Below are positions 1 to 12,285 of a DNA stretch of 64,000 nt, in pieces; position 1 is the first letter of the stretch; each line of letters begins with the position of its first letter. Position numbers and translations under genes: made by a program. This DNA is from Notamacropus eugenii (taxonomy: Eukaryota; Chordata; Mammalia; Diprotodontia; Macropodidae): NCBI RefSeq assembly GCF_028372415.1, contig NC_092877.1, positions 389,062,342 to 389,126,341 on the forward strand, given 5' to 3'. The notes under the pieces were generated by a model. It was not told the DNA's origin. It saw only the letters and a list, made by a program, of their open reading frames with translations, and ran no database searches.

Positions 1-845
1 CTGCCTAACTCTGACTGACCACATGGGCATGACTCAGTGATGTGGGGACTCCGGCCCTTTAGGGGAAGATGATAAACCCATGCCCTTGTTGACCACTGAG
101 CAGGAGGAGCCAGTGACTCAGAGGATCTTAAAAATGGAGTGATGCTGCCCCATGGTCTCTCTTTTCCTTTGACTCTTCTGTCACTAGATCCCCGTGAAGG
201 TAGTGGAGAAATGGGTGGCACTCCTTCCCAGTCCTGACCCATGGTGGCAGCAAGCGCCAGGGCATTCCACAAGGCTAACTTTGCCTCAGGTTTTGTGCTT
301 TCTTTCCTGGGGATCCAAGAGATTGACCATTGATTTTGAAACATATACGCTCAGGCACAGAGGTGACACTGTGAATTCAAGAGGCCCAAATGACCTGGGT
401 CCATCCAGGAGAACGGACCACTGGGCAGGGGAACAACTTGCATCAGAGAGGATACCAGGTCCTGCACTGAAGTGGACACAAAGGAGCACATGGACACTGA
501 GAGGGATGGCACAGAGCTGAGGTGAAATGTAAGACAGCTCCTTGGCCGTCCAGCCCAGCGCTTCCTGTTTAGAGGCTTCTGAATACCAACCTCCTGACAC
601 AGTGTGGCTGCAGTGTGGTTTGTGGGGTCTCTCCCCCATTCCCTGGGCTGCTCCCAGCTTACTCCATTCCATCGTCCAGACCAGGGGCTGGTAACCTCAC
701 CCATGCTTTGTTGGGAAAGGCCATGTGTGCCAGGAGCTCCCCAGAAGAACTTGGTTACTTTGTGTCTGTCACTTGTGCTTGTGAGTGTTCTGTGAGTAGG
801 AAATACTGAGAATGCATCTCCTGACTCCAGACATTTCCTCTGGCT

Positions 846-1094
846 GTGCCCCTGGCCTGGAGTGCTGTTCCTCCTCATCTCTGCTGCACAGTTTCCTCAG
901 CTTCTTTAAATGCTGGCTGTAATCTCATCTCTAAGAAACCTTTCCCAACCCTCAACTCCAGAGCCTTCCCTCTGCTAATTGTTTCCTATTTATCCTGTGC
1001 CACTGGTTTGCACCAGGCCAGGGACTGACTTTTGCCTCTCTTGCCAGCTCTGGAGCTTGGTACGGAGCCTGCCACAGTAGGTTCTTAATAAAGA
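846..1094 (+). mobile_element. L2-like LINE 3' end
   Basis: The stretch begins with a 'cctggcctggagtgctg' phrase, passes through 'ctaagaaacctttcccaac' and ends in 'taggttcttaataaa'. That order is the layout of the 3' end of L2/CR1-clade LINEs in mammals. It is old and diverged. The family call is from memory of consensus phrasing, so the exact subfamily is uncertain. Confidence 0.5.
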
Positions 1095-1855
1095 GTCTGG
1101 AGATGGGGCCTATGGCCTGGTTTCCTCAGCTCCCAGCTGTGGGATCTTGGGGCCATTAGTTTATTTTTCTCAGATTCATCAGCCACACCTAAACATGGAT
1201 CCCTTCACAAATATCCTTCCTGAGTGGTCATTGATGGCTTCCAAGGCTCCTGACCCCAGAGACATCCAAGGAGGAAGGACCTCCAGGATCCCCTGTGAGA
1301 CATTTCTTGGCTTATCAAGGCCCTTCATAAACGGTGATGCCAAGAACCACCCATAAGACTCCAGGGGAGGTCTGATGACCAGGGCAGGAACAGCACGACC
1401 AGCTCTCCCTGCTCCTGGATGCTTCATCTCTCTTAATGCAGCCCCAGATCATGTTACCGTTCTTGGTGCTACATTACATTGTCGACATCCATGGAACTTC
1501 TAAGGACCATGTGCAGCGGTAAAGCAGAGAGCTCACCTGCTTCCCTCCACATCAGGAAGGATGACCCATCCCTGTGAAGACCTTTTCCATCATCATATGT
1601 TCCAAAGAAGCTGGCTGTCCTCTTGGTCTTCTGGAGGTGGAGGTGGAGTTCAAAAAGAAGGTCTTCCTTCCTTGCTCTCTGTTGTCCAGGGGTGGGTGAA
1701 CGGAAAGAGATATAAGGTGGGCAGGGAGGTCCCTTTGGCTCTGGAGCTCCTTCCTCTCTCTCTTCTTTCTTTGGGCTTTACTGCCCTGAGACCATCCAAA
1801 AATAATTGAGAAGGATGTCTTCGGCTATGAATGGCTTCCTGATTGGAGAGGGGGC

Positions 1856-1876
1856 ATTAATTAACCCTAACCCTAA
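1856..1876 (-). repeat. short interstitial telomere-like motif
   Basis: Two CCCTAA units in tandem ('ttaaccctaaccctaatt') lie in unique-looking sequence. The array is too short to be evidence of a telomere fusion. A similar pair in the other orientation lies near 9118-9130. Confidence 0.5.
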
Positions 1877-2029
1877 TTATGAAGGGTGACACAGTGACCA
1901 CAAACCCAAGATGAGTCCTGAGTCCTGCGAGTTATTAAAACCTGAAATTCCATCGAGAAAAGCCAGGTTAAGGTTGGTCTTGCCTGGGGCAGGGGATGGA
2001 ACTCACACTGCCCTCTATCTTAGTCACAC

Positions 2030-2260
2030 TTCATTTGGAGTGCTGTGACCAATTATAGGGGCCATATGTTAGGAAGGTTAGGAAGGACCCTGGCTGACTA
2101 GAGAGTATTCAGGGGAGGGTGACTATAATGGGGACATACCAATGACCATGGCAGATGGGCACCAGATGAAGGGGGTTGGGCATTGAGCCTAGAGAAGAGA
2201 AGATGGGGAGTGAACCCTGTCTTCAAGTGTCTGACAGGGTAACACTTGGCAGGGCCTCCC
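2030..2260 (+). mobile_element. CR1-like LINE fragment (sense)
   Basis: The phrase 'cctagagaagagaagatgg' followed by 'ctgtcttcaagtgtctga' matches the region near the 3' end of CR1/L3 LINEs, which commonly read 'agagaagagaag...gctgtcttcaagtatttga'. The copy is diverged. It belongs to the same family as the longer pieces at 6300-7425. Confidence 0.5.
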
Positions 2261-3689
2261 CTTCATTGCTTGGTCCCAGTGGGAGGAGCAAGCTGAACCT
2301 GGAAGTCTCGTGGTGAGATAGTAAGAGCTGCCTCTGCATGGCTTGAGCCGCTTTGGGAGCTGGTTCCCCTTCCCTGGGGGTACTCAAATAGAGGCTGGGG
2401 ACCCTTTGTTGGGGAGAGGATTCTCTTTTGGGGACTGATTAGACCAGAGACATCCAAAGCCCCTCCAACTTGGAGATTCTGTGCTTCCTATGGCAGCCCC
2501 AGCATTAGGGACCCTCCAACAAGTGGGGAGAGGGCACCCCCATCTGGGGACCAGACACAATGGCAATTGCTTCTTGCCAGCCAGATTTGTAGGTGAGGGA
2601 CAAAAAGATGAAGACTTCTCCAAGGAACTTGGTAACGGTAAGAGAAAAGGTCTGCTCACAAGGTTCAGGGCAGGAAGTAGGGGTGGGGAGGAGGACAGAG
2701 GCCTCAAGACCTCCTGTTTAGAAAAAGCTCTTGGATGGGGTATCTTAGAAGTATGTATGTTCATCTCAGGCTAGGCACTCAGTACCCTGGGCACCTTGTC
2801 CCTGGTACATGCAGAGCCAGTCAAAGTGGCTGCTTTTCCTTACTGGGACCTTCTGGTCAGTACTTAAGAGTGTCCTGGTGTTGGAGGACGGTGATGCTAG
2901 AGGTGTATGACTGGTTCCAAGAACTCCCATCAGACCATGAGGTGGTGGCCTGGGAAGAAGGGCTTTTTGGCAGGGACAGACACACAGGGACAGGAAGCTT
3001 CCTGGAGGCCCCATCAGGAGGTGGGCTGGATGCTTGGGCATGCAGCACTATCTCTGCCTCCACTGTCTTCTGCTCCTGAGTTGGCTCTCTGCCCTAGACA
3101 CTCAAAATGGAGCAAGAAGGAAGGAGAGAAAGGCAAAGAAGAGCGGAGGGTAATGGCGGCTCACTCATGAAACTCCAAGGTTCACAAAACACTAATTCCT
3201 CACAAAACCCTGTGCCATGGACATACAAGGGATGTTGGCTTCAGTTCACACAGCCTCTGAGCTCTCATGTCCCTACTGCCTGAATAAGGGTCAGGGCTTT
3301 GCCCAGATGGCATCGGGCTCCAGCCCTTCGCTGGCACTGGTGGTGAGGGGCCCTTCTTCTTTGGTCATCCTCCACCCTCTGGTCATCCACAGCCTGCTTA
3401 AGGGCCACAGCTCTTTAACTTGACAGAATCCCAGGCTCAGAGAGGCCTCAAGGCATTTACATTCCACTGGGGAATAATACCACCAAACAGATTAAGAAAG
3501 GCATAACTGGGAGAGGAGGAGACAGAGAAGGAGGGGTCAGAGAGGGTCGGGGAGAGTCAGGGCAGCCCTGGCCCCTCCCCTCCGTCTCTGCCTCTCCCCA
3601 CCCTCCACCCAGGGAAAGCAGGTATGTTTGACCTCCTGGAGAAGTAGTAAATAAAGAGAAGTAGTAGTGTCAGGGCTAATAGGTAAGAT

Positions 3690-3707
3690 GGGGGGGGGGG
3701 GGGGGGG
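3690..3707. repeat. poly-G run (18 bases)
   Basis: An uninterrupted run of 18 G follows 'aggtaagat'. It is a mononucleotide tract and a common source of assembly or polymerase length error. Confidence 0.9.
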
Positions 3708-5454
3708 CTATGACTGCTGATGTAGCAGCTGCCTGGGGCTTTGAGGCAACATCCCCTTTGTACAAGACCAGGCTGACTTTTCCTCACCAGTAACCTTGGC
3801 CATGGGGCCCAGGGCCCAGAATGAGGGAGGGGAGAGTGAGAGAGGCTCTCAAAGCCCTCTTCTTGCACACTCAGCAGCTCCTGAACCTGAGACAGTAGCT
3901 GTCTGTCTTCACGAGTCATTAGGGTAAAAAAATTTAAAAGGATTAATTACCTGCCACCCTCAGTCATGAGCCTCTCTGAGCTTGACTGGTCTTTAGAAGT
4001 CAGGTCTGACCTCAAAACCTTCTAGTTTGGTAAAACCTGCCAGGGATTGAGCTACACTGGTTTGACTCAGCTGGCTGCCATGATGAGGTATTGTCCAAAG
4101 TACTTTGGTGGAGGGCCCCCCAAGTGGAGGGGGAGAGTCCTGCTGCATGGATGTGGCCAAGCCCTTCTGTGAGTGGAAGAGTTGGGATTCAACTCAGGTC
4201 CCCAACTTTAAATCCATCCTTGCCCCCCTTCCATTGGCCGATCTCCTGCTAATGTGTCTGCTCAGAAGGGATTGGCCTAATGACCTGTAGAAGGAAAGCA
4301 AATGGATGAAAAATGCCTCTTGTTCAAACTGGACTGACAGGCTAGCCACTGGGCACAAGAGCAGTCTAGCTTGGATTTAGCAAACAGCCTTGAATTTCCA
4401 GGGATTCTAACCCACAGAGAAAATAATGTTCTCTTGGCAATGTTACCTGGCTGCAAAAGCATTCAAGTGGCCAGCAAGCCAATAGACAGGCACAAGGAAA
4501 CAGTCCTCTATTCAACCAAGGAGCCACATACAAGAAATGTGCGATCAGAAAGCAAGATGAGAGCATCACGTCCCAGGAGCAAGGGACAACAGATGGGCGA
4601 CCTGAGAAAGACCTCTGGCTCAGTGGGCCACTCTCTCCAAAGGCACATCAGCGTTCTCAGCTGCCACAACATGGTTGACTGTCCTGGAGCCTGCAGCCCA
4701 CTAACACCCCCATCTTCTTTGAACAAACAGCTGTCAGGCCAGGCCAAATCCTGTGAAGCTGATCTTTAAAATCCAAATGAACAATTTCTCATGTATCTCT
4801 ATGAAATTCGTCTTCTCTGATTCAGCGCATTATGCAAACCTGTCCTTTCCTGAGTAGCGACTATTCTAGTGTGTTCTCTGCCTACCTCGGCTTTGTGCTG
4901 TCAGAAACTCAGATGGGCAGGGAGCCCGTACCTGGTCCAGATCATCGGTAAGAAGGCTCTCCTCTACAGGGTCAAGAGCAGATCCCTAGAGATCGGCAGC
5001 CAAGTTGACTTGATGTTTCCAATCATGACAGTCTCGAGAACCTCACATTCTTGCCTTTGTGTGTGACCCCACTCGCAAGCAGACCAAGACTGAGGGACTG
5101 AGACTGGGGATCTATGCCTATATTTCAGGGCCAGCTGTCAAGGGGTTCAGGGACCCTGGCATGACTGCTATGGCTTTCATCTTCTTGGTCTCTGCCCAGC
5201 CCTGTGACTGTGGGTTTCTACCCCAGGACCCTCAGGACCTCCAAAGACCCTGACCTCCTCATCCATCCACCTCTGGGACACATCTCGAGTGGAGCTCTCC
5301 ATTCCTTCGTGATCAGCACCCCCTAGTGCCCACGCAGGATCTAGGCACAAGAAGGAAGATGGAGCCAGAGCAAGTCGAGCCCGAACCCTTCTCTGATCCT
5401 GACATTTCCCCCCACCAGCCCACCAGCGTCTCCAACTCCCTTCCACCCTGCCGC

Positions 5455-5610
5455 CTACATATTCTCAGGGAGGTGACTCAGATATCACCTCTGTGACCTG
5501 AGGGGGCCAGTCACTTCATCTCCCTGGGCTTTAGTCTCCTCATTATAAAATCAACAGGGTGGCCTACAAGAGCTCTGAGGTGCCTCTAGATTGGTGGTCC
5601 CAGGGGCTGC
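5455..5610 (+). mobile_element. MIR-like SINE remnant
   Basis: The order 'ctctgtgacctg', 'ccagtcacttcatctccctgggctttagtctcctcat' and a 'tataaaatcaacagggtggcctacaagagctctgag' tail follows the core and 3' part of a MIR-type SINE. It is strongly decayed. Confidence 0.45.
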
Positions 5611-6299
5611 AGCCTCACTCTCCCTCCTCAGTTTGCTGCGTCTCCCCTAGCAGGAAGTATGAAGATGCAAAGTCCTTGCACGGTCTGGCTCCCACCCCTC
5701 CTCCCCACCTCCTTTCATGCTATGCCCTTCACAAACTCAAGATTCCAGACAGCTCCATTACTAACCCAATTCTCTTCTCTCATCCTGTTCCAGAATCTCA
5801 GAAACATGGAGTCAGTGGGATTTCTGAGGCATCTTGTCTTCCCTGTATTAGTGGCAATCCCCTCCACATTAGCTCAGACAAGCTGCCCACCAGCAATGGG
5901 GCCCTCACTGAGGAAGTGAAGTCCCCAAGCCCTGTTCAAATCCTGAGTCCATCCCCCACTTCAGGAGGGGGGAATCAAAGACTGACAAGTCACTTAACCT
6001 CTCTATCATGAGAAGCATTGATTAAGTGCTTCCTGGGGACCAGACACTGTTCTCAGCAAATTCCAGATGAGATCAACAGAGACGCTGAGCAACCATCTAC
6101 AAGAAGCCAGGAGCCAGTGTGGCTTCCCCAAGATCAGGTCACATCAGGCTCATCTCTCCCCTTGCCTTGAAAGATGCCATAGGTAGGCACCCAATAAAGT
6201 GTCTGCGTCATTCTTGTGGAGAATGGGGAATGACAGACTGAACAATTGTCCAGTCAGATGGCGCTGGAATCACTAAGCGGCCAGGCTCAAAAAAGAGTC

Positions 6300-6690
6300 A
6301 TGGGTAGTTTGATATACTTCTAGTGGGAGGTCTCCGGTGGGAGTGCTACAGTGATCTGTGCTTGACCCTGGACTATTCAGCATTTTTATCCATGGCTAGG
6401 ATAAAGGCACATATGACCTGCTCTTAATGACACATATGTATGACTTGGGTGACAGGATCAAGATCACCCTTTGATGGGCTAGAGCACTGCAGGGCATATG
6501 AGAAGATGAAACTCATCAGGAACATGGAGCTTTATGCTTGGGTACAAAAAATAACTTCATACATATGGGATGGGAGAGGGAATGTTTAGAAAGAGAACTG
6601 GGTACTTTAGTGGACCACAGGATCAGTATGAGTGGCCAAAAAGGCTAATGCAATCTTGAGTTATATCCAGAGAGGGAAGGAAGTGGGCAG
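6300..6690 (+). mobile_element. CR1-like LINE, reverse-transcriptase end (sense)
   Basis: Read on the plus strand, the DNA follows the C-terminal reverse-transcriptase region of CR1/L3 LINEs: 'gatctgtgcttgaccctgg', a 'cagcatttttatccatggctaggataaaggc' block matching the FINDLDKG-type motif, and later 'ctttatgcttgggtacaaaa' and 'aaaaggctaatgcaatcttg'. The frame is destroyed. The element resumes at about 6990, after an antisense MIR, so the two halves look like one CR1 split by a later SINE. Confidence 0.65.
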
Positions 6691-6920
6691 GAATGAGCAT
6701 TTACACAGTGCCTACTATGTACCAGCACTATGCTAAGCTCTTTACATATATTACCTCCTTGTATCCTCACAACATCCCTGCAAGGTAGGTGCTATGATGA
6801 TGCCCAGTTTACAGCTGAGGAAACTGAGGGCAGGCAGAGGTTAAGAAGTGACTTGCCCAGGATCACACATCCAGGAAACACGTGGATTTGAGCTCTTGTC
6901 TTCCTGACTCTTAAGACCAG
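6690..6920 (-). mobile_element. MIR SINE (antisense), inside CR1
   Basis: The plus strand shows the reverse complement of MIR in order: 'gtgcctactatgtaccagcactatgctaagc', 'ctcacaacatccctgcaaggtagg', 'tttacagctgaggaaactgagg' and 'gtgacttgcccaggatcacac'. It separates the two CR1 halves. Confidence 0.75.
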
Positions 6921-6989
6921 CTCTTGGCCCCACCTCACATCCAGAGAGCGAAGAGCTTCCAGGAACACCTAAAGTAGGGTCTTCAGTCT

Positions 6990-7425
6990 GGCCACCAGGA
7001 CTTAAGAACAGGCTGGGGAGGACAGTCAAGATGATTAAGGGCCTGATACAGGAAGATCAGTTGAAAGAACTGGGACTGTGTCAATGGGAGAAGACTCAGG
7101 AGGTCGAGGTCACCATCTTGGAGCATCCGCAGGGCTGTCTGGCTTGGGGAGGAAGGTTGAAGGTGCTGCTTGTTCCCAGAGGGCAGGGCCAGGGACAGCA
7201 GGGGAAAGATGCAGAGAGGCTGATGGAGGCTCACGGCTGGGAAAAACTCTCTGTCCATGAAAGCTATCCCCCATTGGCTCGAGCTGCCTTAGCAGGCAGT
7301 AGGTGTTCTCTCCCTGAGGCCTTAGGCAGACGTTGGAAGACAATGCATTAGGTGAGTTCTAAGGTAGATTCCTTCCGAGCTCAGGGGGCTGCTGAGGCCC
7401 CTCCTGAGATTCTATGACATTCTCT
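6990..7425 (+). mobile_element. CR1-like LINE, 3' end (sense)
   Basis: This continues the CR1 3' portion: 'gggcctgatacaggaagatcagttgaaagaactggg', 'cttgttcccagagggcaggg', 'gggaaaaactctctgtc' and the closing 'ccttccgagctc...cctgagattctatgacatt', which mirrors the usual CR1 ending 'ccttccaactctgagattctgtgattct'. The copy is diverged and non-coding. Confidence 0.65.
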
Positions 7426-8269
7426 GCTTTACAGTCTTTCCCAACAGTAGAGTCCTACCTAATTCTTTGGCTCTGCTCTAGGTTCCTGGAAGGTGGAGAT
7501 ATTCCAACAATAAGCTTGGCTTCTCATCGGACTTTGGGCTGCACTCAGGCCTCATGTCCATCCCTGCTCCAAGGAAAATCGGCCCACTGCAGATTCTCCT
7601 GACCTAGGATGTCAGGCCAACACAGAAAACCTAACCCTCATCCTAAATATGTAACCTGTTTTCCTAAAGGAACCCTGGCACAATCCAGGGGATGTGGTGA
7701 AGCATCCCCTCCACCAAGATGCTCTTATAGGTCTGTTGGTCACAGAGCACAGTGTGAATGCTGAGAAGCCCCCATCTCTCAGATACCAAGTAGAATCCCA
7801 GGTTTTCTGGCCCCATGCACTGGGAAGTGGCCCAGGAGGAAAACCAATGACAATTCTTACCTAGTATTCTGTCTAAATAACAGAAAACTGAATGGAGACA
7901 AGCACTTTCACCTGGCTGACCTGTCCTCAGGGACTACATGTACAGAGCCTGAGAAAGAGTACCAGGCAGAAGGAAAGAGATAGATGGTCATTTGAGGAAA
8001 GTCCTCCTGGTGTCCTCCTGAGGGAGTGCCCCATGGGATTCTTCAGGGAAGCAGTGAATCACTCCAGAGAGTTCAGTGCTTCTCTCCAGGAGCACTGACC
8101 ACCATCTGCCACAAGCATGGTTGTTACCACACTCGTCTGAATGGGACAAGGAGGAGGGAAAGTCAGGAAGGGAGCTCCGGCCTGAAAAAGCAGGTGAGGG
8201 TATGGCCCAATTTAGTTTGGTCAAGTCCACTCTGCCATGTCCGTTCCTAGGAGCTTTCTTTGTGAGCCA

Positions 8270-8475
8270 AGCCTCAATGCTCTCCTTACCTCGGCCTCTA
8301 AGTATCCCTGGCTTTCTTCCAGACATGGTTCAAGTGTCACCTTCAATCGGAGGCCTGTGCCCAGCTCCTTCATCTCTAGGGCCTTCCCCTCCAAGGTCAC
8401 CCTTTTATTCTTTATGTACCTTGAACACACTGCTTTATGTACCTCTTTTCTCCCTAATTAGAATGTAAGTGCCTC
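8270..8475 (+). mobile_element. L2-like LINE 3' fragment
   Basis: The stretch contains 'ctaagtatccctggctttcttcca', 'gttcaagtgtcaccttc', 'tctagggccttcccctcc' and 'ttagaatgtaagtgcctcc'. These are in the usual order for the L2-type 3' region found in many mammalian genomes. It abuts the antisense L1 on its right. Confidence 0.5.
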
Positions 8476-8559
8476 CTTTTAAAACAATTTTATCTTCAGA
8501 TCTCTATTTTCTCTCTCCTGCTTCCTTACCACCACAGAGAAAAACAAAATTCTGGTTAC

Positions 8560-9560
8560 AGATGTGTATAGTCAAACATCCCACACTGATCATTGGGGTT
8601 CCAGATTGTTCTCCACAACAGTTGTACCAGCAGTGCCCTCGTGTGCCTGTTTCCCACAGACCTCCAGAACATCATTTTTCCTTTTTGGTCTATTTTGAAA
8701 ATATGATGGGTATAAAGCAGAATCTCAGAGTTGTTTAATTTTTTTATTATGGCTATTGATAGCTTGGATTTCTCCTGAAAATTGTCTTTGACTTTTTATC
8801 AATTAGCAAGTGACTCTTATTCTTATTGGTTTGAATCTTTTTGATTTGAGGCCTTTCTTGATGTCAGTATTTTCTATTTAGCTGCTTTTCTTCTAATTTT
8901 AGAAGTACTGGCTCCGTATGTGCAAATCTGATTTTGTCATCAGAATCATCCATCTTACCTCTTATGACCCTCTCTACGTCTTATTTCATGGTGAACTCCT
9001 TTCCCATTCATAGATCTGAAAGGTCATTTTTCCTGTGTTCCTCCAGTTTGTTCCTAATGTCACCCTTTGTCAAGTTCCATACCAGTTTATAGCTTGTTTT
9101 GGGTTACATTGGGAGATTTAGGGTTAGGGTTACCAGACTGCTTTCTGGTTTTCCATTAAATAGTGAATTCATTCTCCAGCAGCTGAGATCTTGGGGTTTA
9201 TCACGCCAGGCTACTACACTTGCTGTTCCTATACGACATATACCTAATGTGTTCCACTAATAGACCCATTTCTTGCCCAGTCCTGGATTGCTTCAACAAT
9301 GAAGGCTTTCTAATACAGTGGCAGCCCCCTTCCTTCCCACGTTTTCATCTCCCTTGAGAAGAATTTTGGTTTTTGGTTTCATTTGGTTGCTTAATTGGCA
9401 CAGCACTGAATAAGCCCATTTATGCAGTATGTTATTTTTACTCTTTTGGCTCAGTCTACAATTATTCCTCCAATCATTTAGATGTCTGAGATTCTGTCAC
9501 TGTGTTCATGTAATTCCTGTGCATGTCTTGGCAGGTAGACTCAGATATTTTATTCTCACA
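8560..9560 (-). mobile_element. ancient L1 LINE (antisense)
   Basis: The plus strand reads as the reverse complement of a marsupial-type L1 ORF2 region. Landmarks in order are 'ggttccagattgttctccacaacagttgtacc', 'tttttatcaattagcaagtgactcttattcttat', 'gatttgaggcctttcttga', 'cccattcatagatctgaaagg', 'tggcacagcactgaataag' and 'cttggcaggtagactcagatattttat'. The copy is collinear over about 1 kb but heavily diverged, with no useful open frame. A TTAGGG pair at 9118-9130 sits inside it and is probably chance. Confidence 0.75.
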
Positions 9561-9561
9561 A

Positions 9562-9735
9562 CTCTGGGAAGTAGATACCATTATCCCCATTTTAGAGATA
9601 AATAGACTTGAGGAAAACAGTTTAAATGCCTTGCCCAAGGTCAAACTGTTACTAAGTGTCTGAGGCTGGTTTGGAACTCAGCGCTTCCCAATTCTAGGTT
9701 GGCACTCTACCCACTGTACCACCTAGCGGCCTCTA
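9562..9735 (-). mobile_element. marsupial-type tRNA-derived SINE (antisense)
   Basis: The stretch shows 'taccattatccccattttagagat', 'gccttgcccaaggtcaaactgttac', 'tgtctgaggctggtttggaactcag' and 'actctacccactgtaccacctagcgg'. This is the reverse complement of a MAR1/WALLSI-like SINE, with its tRNA-related head at the right end. Confidence 0.7.
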
Positions 9736-9737
9736 GT

Positions 9738-9880
9738 AACGAGCATGCACATAGTGCGTTAAGGCGTGAAAAGCATTCCACATTACCTCATTTGATCCTC
9801 ACGACCACTCTGGAAGGTGGGGCTTTGATTATCCCCATTTTACAGAAGAGGAAATTGAAGATGAGAATGTTTACTAATCT
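9738..9880 (-). mobile_element. MIR SINE fragment (antisense)
   Basis: The order 'gcattccacattacctcatttgatcctcac', 'gaccactctggaaggtgg' and 'attatccccattttacagaagaggaaattgaag' is the reverse complement of the MIR 3' half. It directly follows the SINE at 9562-9735. Confidence 0.6.
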
Positions 9881-12285
9881 AAAGGCTGTATGTGGCAGGG
9901 GCAGAAGTGGGAGGGAGAAGAGGACACAGAAACAAGAGAGTGACAGTGATTCAACAACTGCGTTTATTAAACACCTGTGTTTGTAGCACTGGACCTGACA
10001 CTGCTCCCCGCAGGCCATTCCCCCTAGCCAGCACAGGGGGACTGACTACCCTTCTTCTAGACCTGCTGCTCCTGAGCCCCCAGTAGCGAGTCTCCCATTG
10101 GCAAGCAGTCAGCCAGACTCAATGGGTTTTACAAAAAGGATTTACTGTGATTGTCTGTGAAGAGAAAGGGCCCAGCAGGGCATACATGAAGCCAGGGTGG
10201 TCAGGGGTGCTTCTCGCTTCCCCCTCCAGCATGTTCCTCACCAGTCCAACATGTATACTTCTCAAGACACAGGGCCAAGCCACCCCTTTACCTACTCCTA
10301 CCTACTCTACTGAATTGAGAACACCCACCCGGAGCCACTGTCTCTGTGACACTCCATTCAGGCCTTAGCTTGCTGTTCACTGCCCACAGTTTGTGTCTGC
10401 ATATAGCTGCTAGCACCCATGAGCTTTCCTACCCCTCCATTCTTGAATCTTGCTTCCTGCCAATTGTGGGTGTCTCATGGGCTAGTCGTTCTTCTTTGTG
10501 ATTAGGACATACAAAAGCTGTCTTCTTTCTGATACCCACTTCTTTCCTTCCTAATTTAAAGTCATTCTCATTAGATGTGCAAGACAGGAGAGCTGTCCCA
10601 ACACACTGGCAAACCCATTTTCAAGTTGGTATACTCCATCTCTGGCCAGGAATCTGTCAGCCTTTCACTGTAAGCTGCCATTCAGAAATCCAAATCCCAT
10701 TCTCAGACATCATCTCCTTAGCCAGCTGTTCACTTCACAAATTAGTTATTCTCTTACACATTTCCTTGACCTCAGTGGATAACAGTGAAGCCACAACCAA
10801 CATTTCCTAATCACTGGCCACACTCCAGGGGTTCCTTCTGAAAGTGTTAGCGAGCACCAGAAATGTGCTGCTGCGATGCTCTCACGTCTTGGGAGATTCT
10901 GTTAGGTCCTGGGCGGGTTTCTCAAGAGGACAAGAGAGCTCTCTAGTCTTATCAGCAGGCTGGAGAGAGGCTGCACCTGTGTCCTTCAGTAGGGAATGAC
11001 CACCCACCATACTTCTTCCTCTGCTGTTTACCAGGCAAGCTCCTGTCTGACAGCTCTAGGAGACATTCAGGACAAGCAGCTGCTGCCTCCTCCCCAGAAC
11101 ATCCGGCCCTCTCCAGTCTTTTCCCTTCCCTTTCTCTCCCCTGGAAGCCTACATCTCATTCCTTTACCCTCTCTTCACCCCAACAAGCTGGAGTGTGGAT
11201 AGGCATCCTTGGAGGCCCTCACCTTCTCCAACAGTGAGATCAGCCCACATGTGGAACATAGATAATTCAGTTTGGGCTCTGGCAGAACTACCAACACCGA
11301 ACAGTTTCCTCTACTGCCCAGCCTTATTTCTCAAATCATCCTGATCCTAAGTATTTCAGCAAACTCAACCAAATTCCTTTGCTTTGTCTCAACTCCTTCT
11401 ATGATTTCAACTGCCTTTTCTCACTTCCCTCACCCAAGAATTTTCCTCAATTTCTCCTCCTCAAACTCCACCTCTGGCTACTTTACTTATCACTCACTAA
11501 TATTCCCCATTATTTCCCTACGTCTCCTTCTCCCTACATGCCCCCCACCCCATCTCTCTGTTTCTGCCTCCTCCTTGGAAGGTGGTCTCCAAGGCTTAGT
11601 TCAAGCTTTTCTTGCTCTGAGCAGTTCCTGTCAAAGCCCTCTTGTATTTTTTATCTCTATCTGGTGTGTGTGTGTGTGATTTCCCTGACAGGTAAGTTTC
11701 TGGAGGGCAGGGTCCAGGCCCTAACTGTTTGTCTTGGCATTCTTACAGTCTAAAAGAAAAAAAACACTCTGTATGAAAGACTCCAAGGGGACTGTTTTGA
11801 GGTGACCTCAATCAATGACTCAACCCCCAATGACTCACCTAGAGTCAATTCAGCTTTAGATGCACAAGATCTTGCCTTCCCTTCCCAGCAAACACCTTAT
11901 AGGGTTATTAAACAGCTTACAGGATTCACAAGAGGATCAGACCATGTACATCAGAAACATGCAGGTCTCCCCGTAGCGCTTCTTTTTATCAGCCTGCATT
12001 TTACAAAGGGGTTTTGTTTCCCAAGATTTGATGATTTCACTCCATTTTGCATATTTTGTTACAACTGTTTATCATAAGCAATCCTAGTTCAACTATAATA
12101 TTTCCACTTGAATGTTAAAGAAATTGCCAAGTGTCTTACCCGATTCACTGCAATCCTCTGAGCAACAGAATGTTCAGAAATGGACAAAAATCAGGACAAT
12201 GTGTCATTAGACCTTCTACCCTCCTTCCCATTGCTCAACCCTGGAAATTTAGCATAATTTCCTCACTTCCAAATTGTGCGCCCAA

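Larger units (their letters stand above)
1..12280. other. gene-free flank left of MIS12
   Basis: No open frame here has recognisable protein homology, and no chain of plausible exons was found. The stretch holds LINE and SINE fossils (CR1, L2-like, MIR and an antisense L1, listed separately), an 18-base G run at about 3690-3707 and two short TTAGGG-type motifs near 1860 and 9120. Positions 1100-2030, 2260-5440, 7430-8260 and 9890-12280 show nothing I can name, apart from a weak L2-like look at 11300-11760. A short or fast-evolving exon could be missed by eye. Confidence 0.6.

Noticed and set aside
194-520. 108-residue open frame at the left edge
   Set aside because: No family motif, composition like random translation, and overlapping antisense frames of equal length; nothing supports coding.
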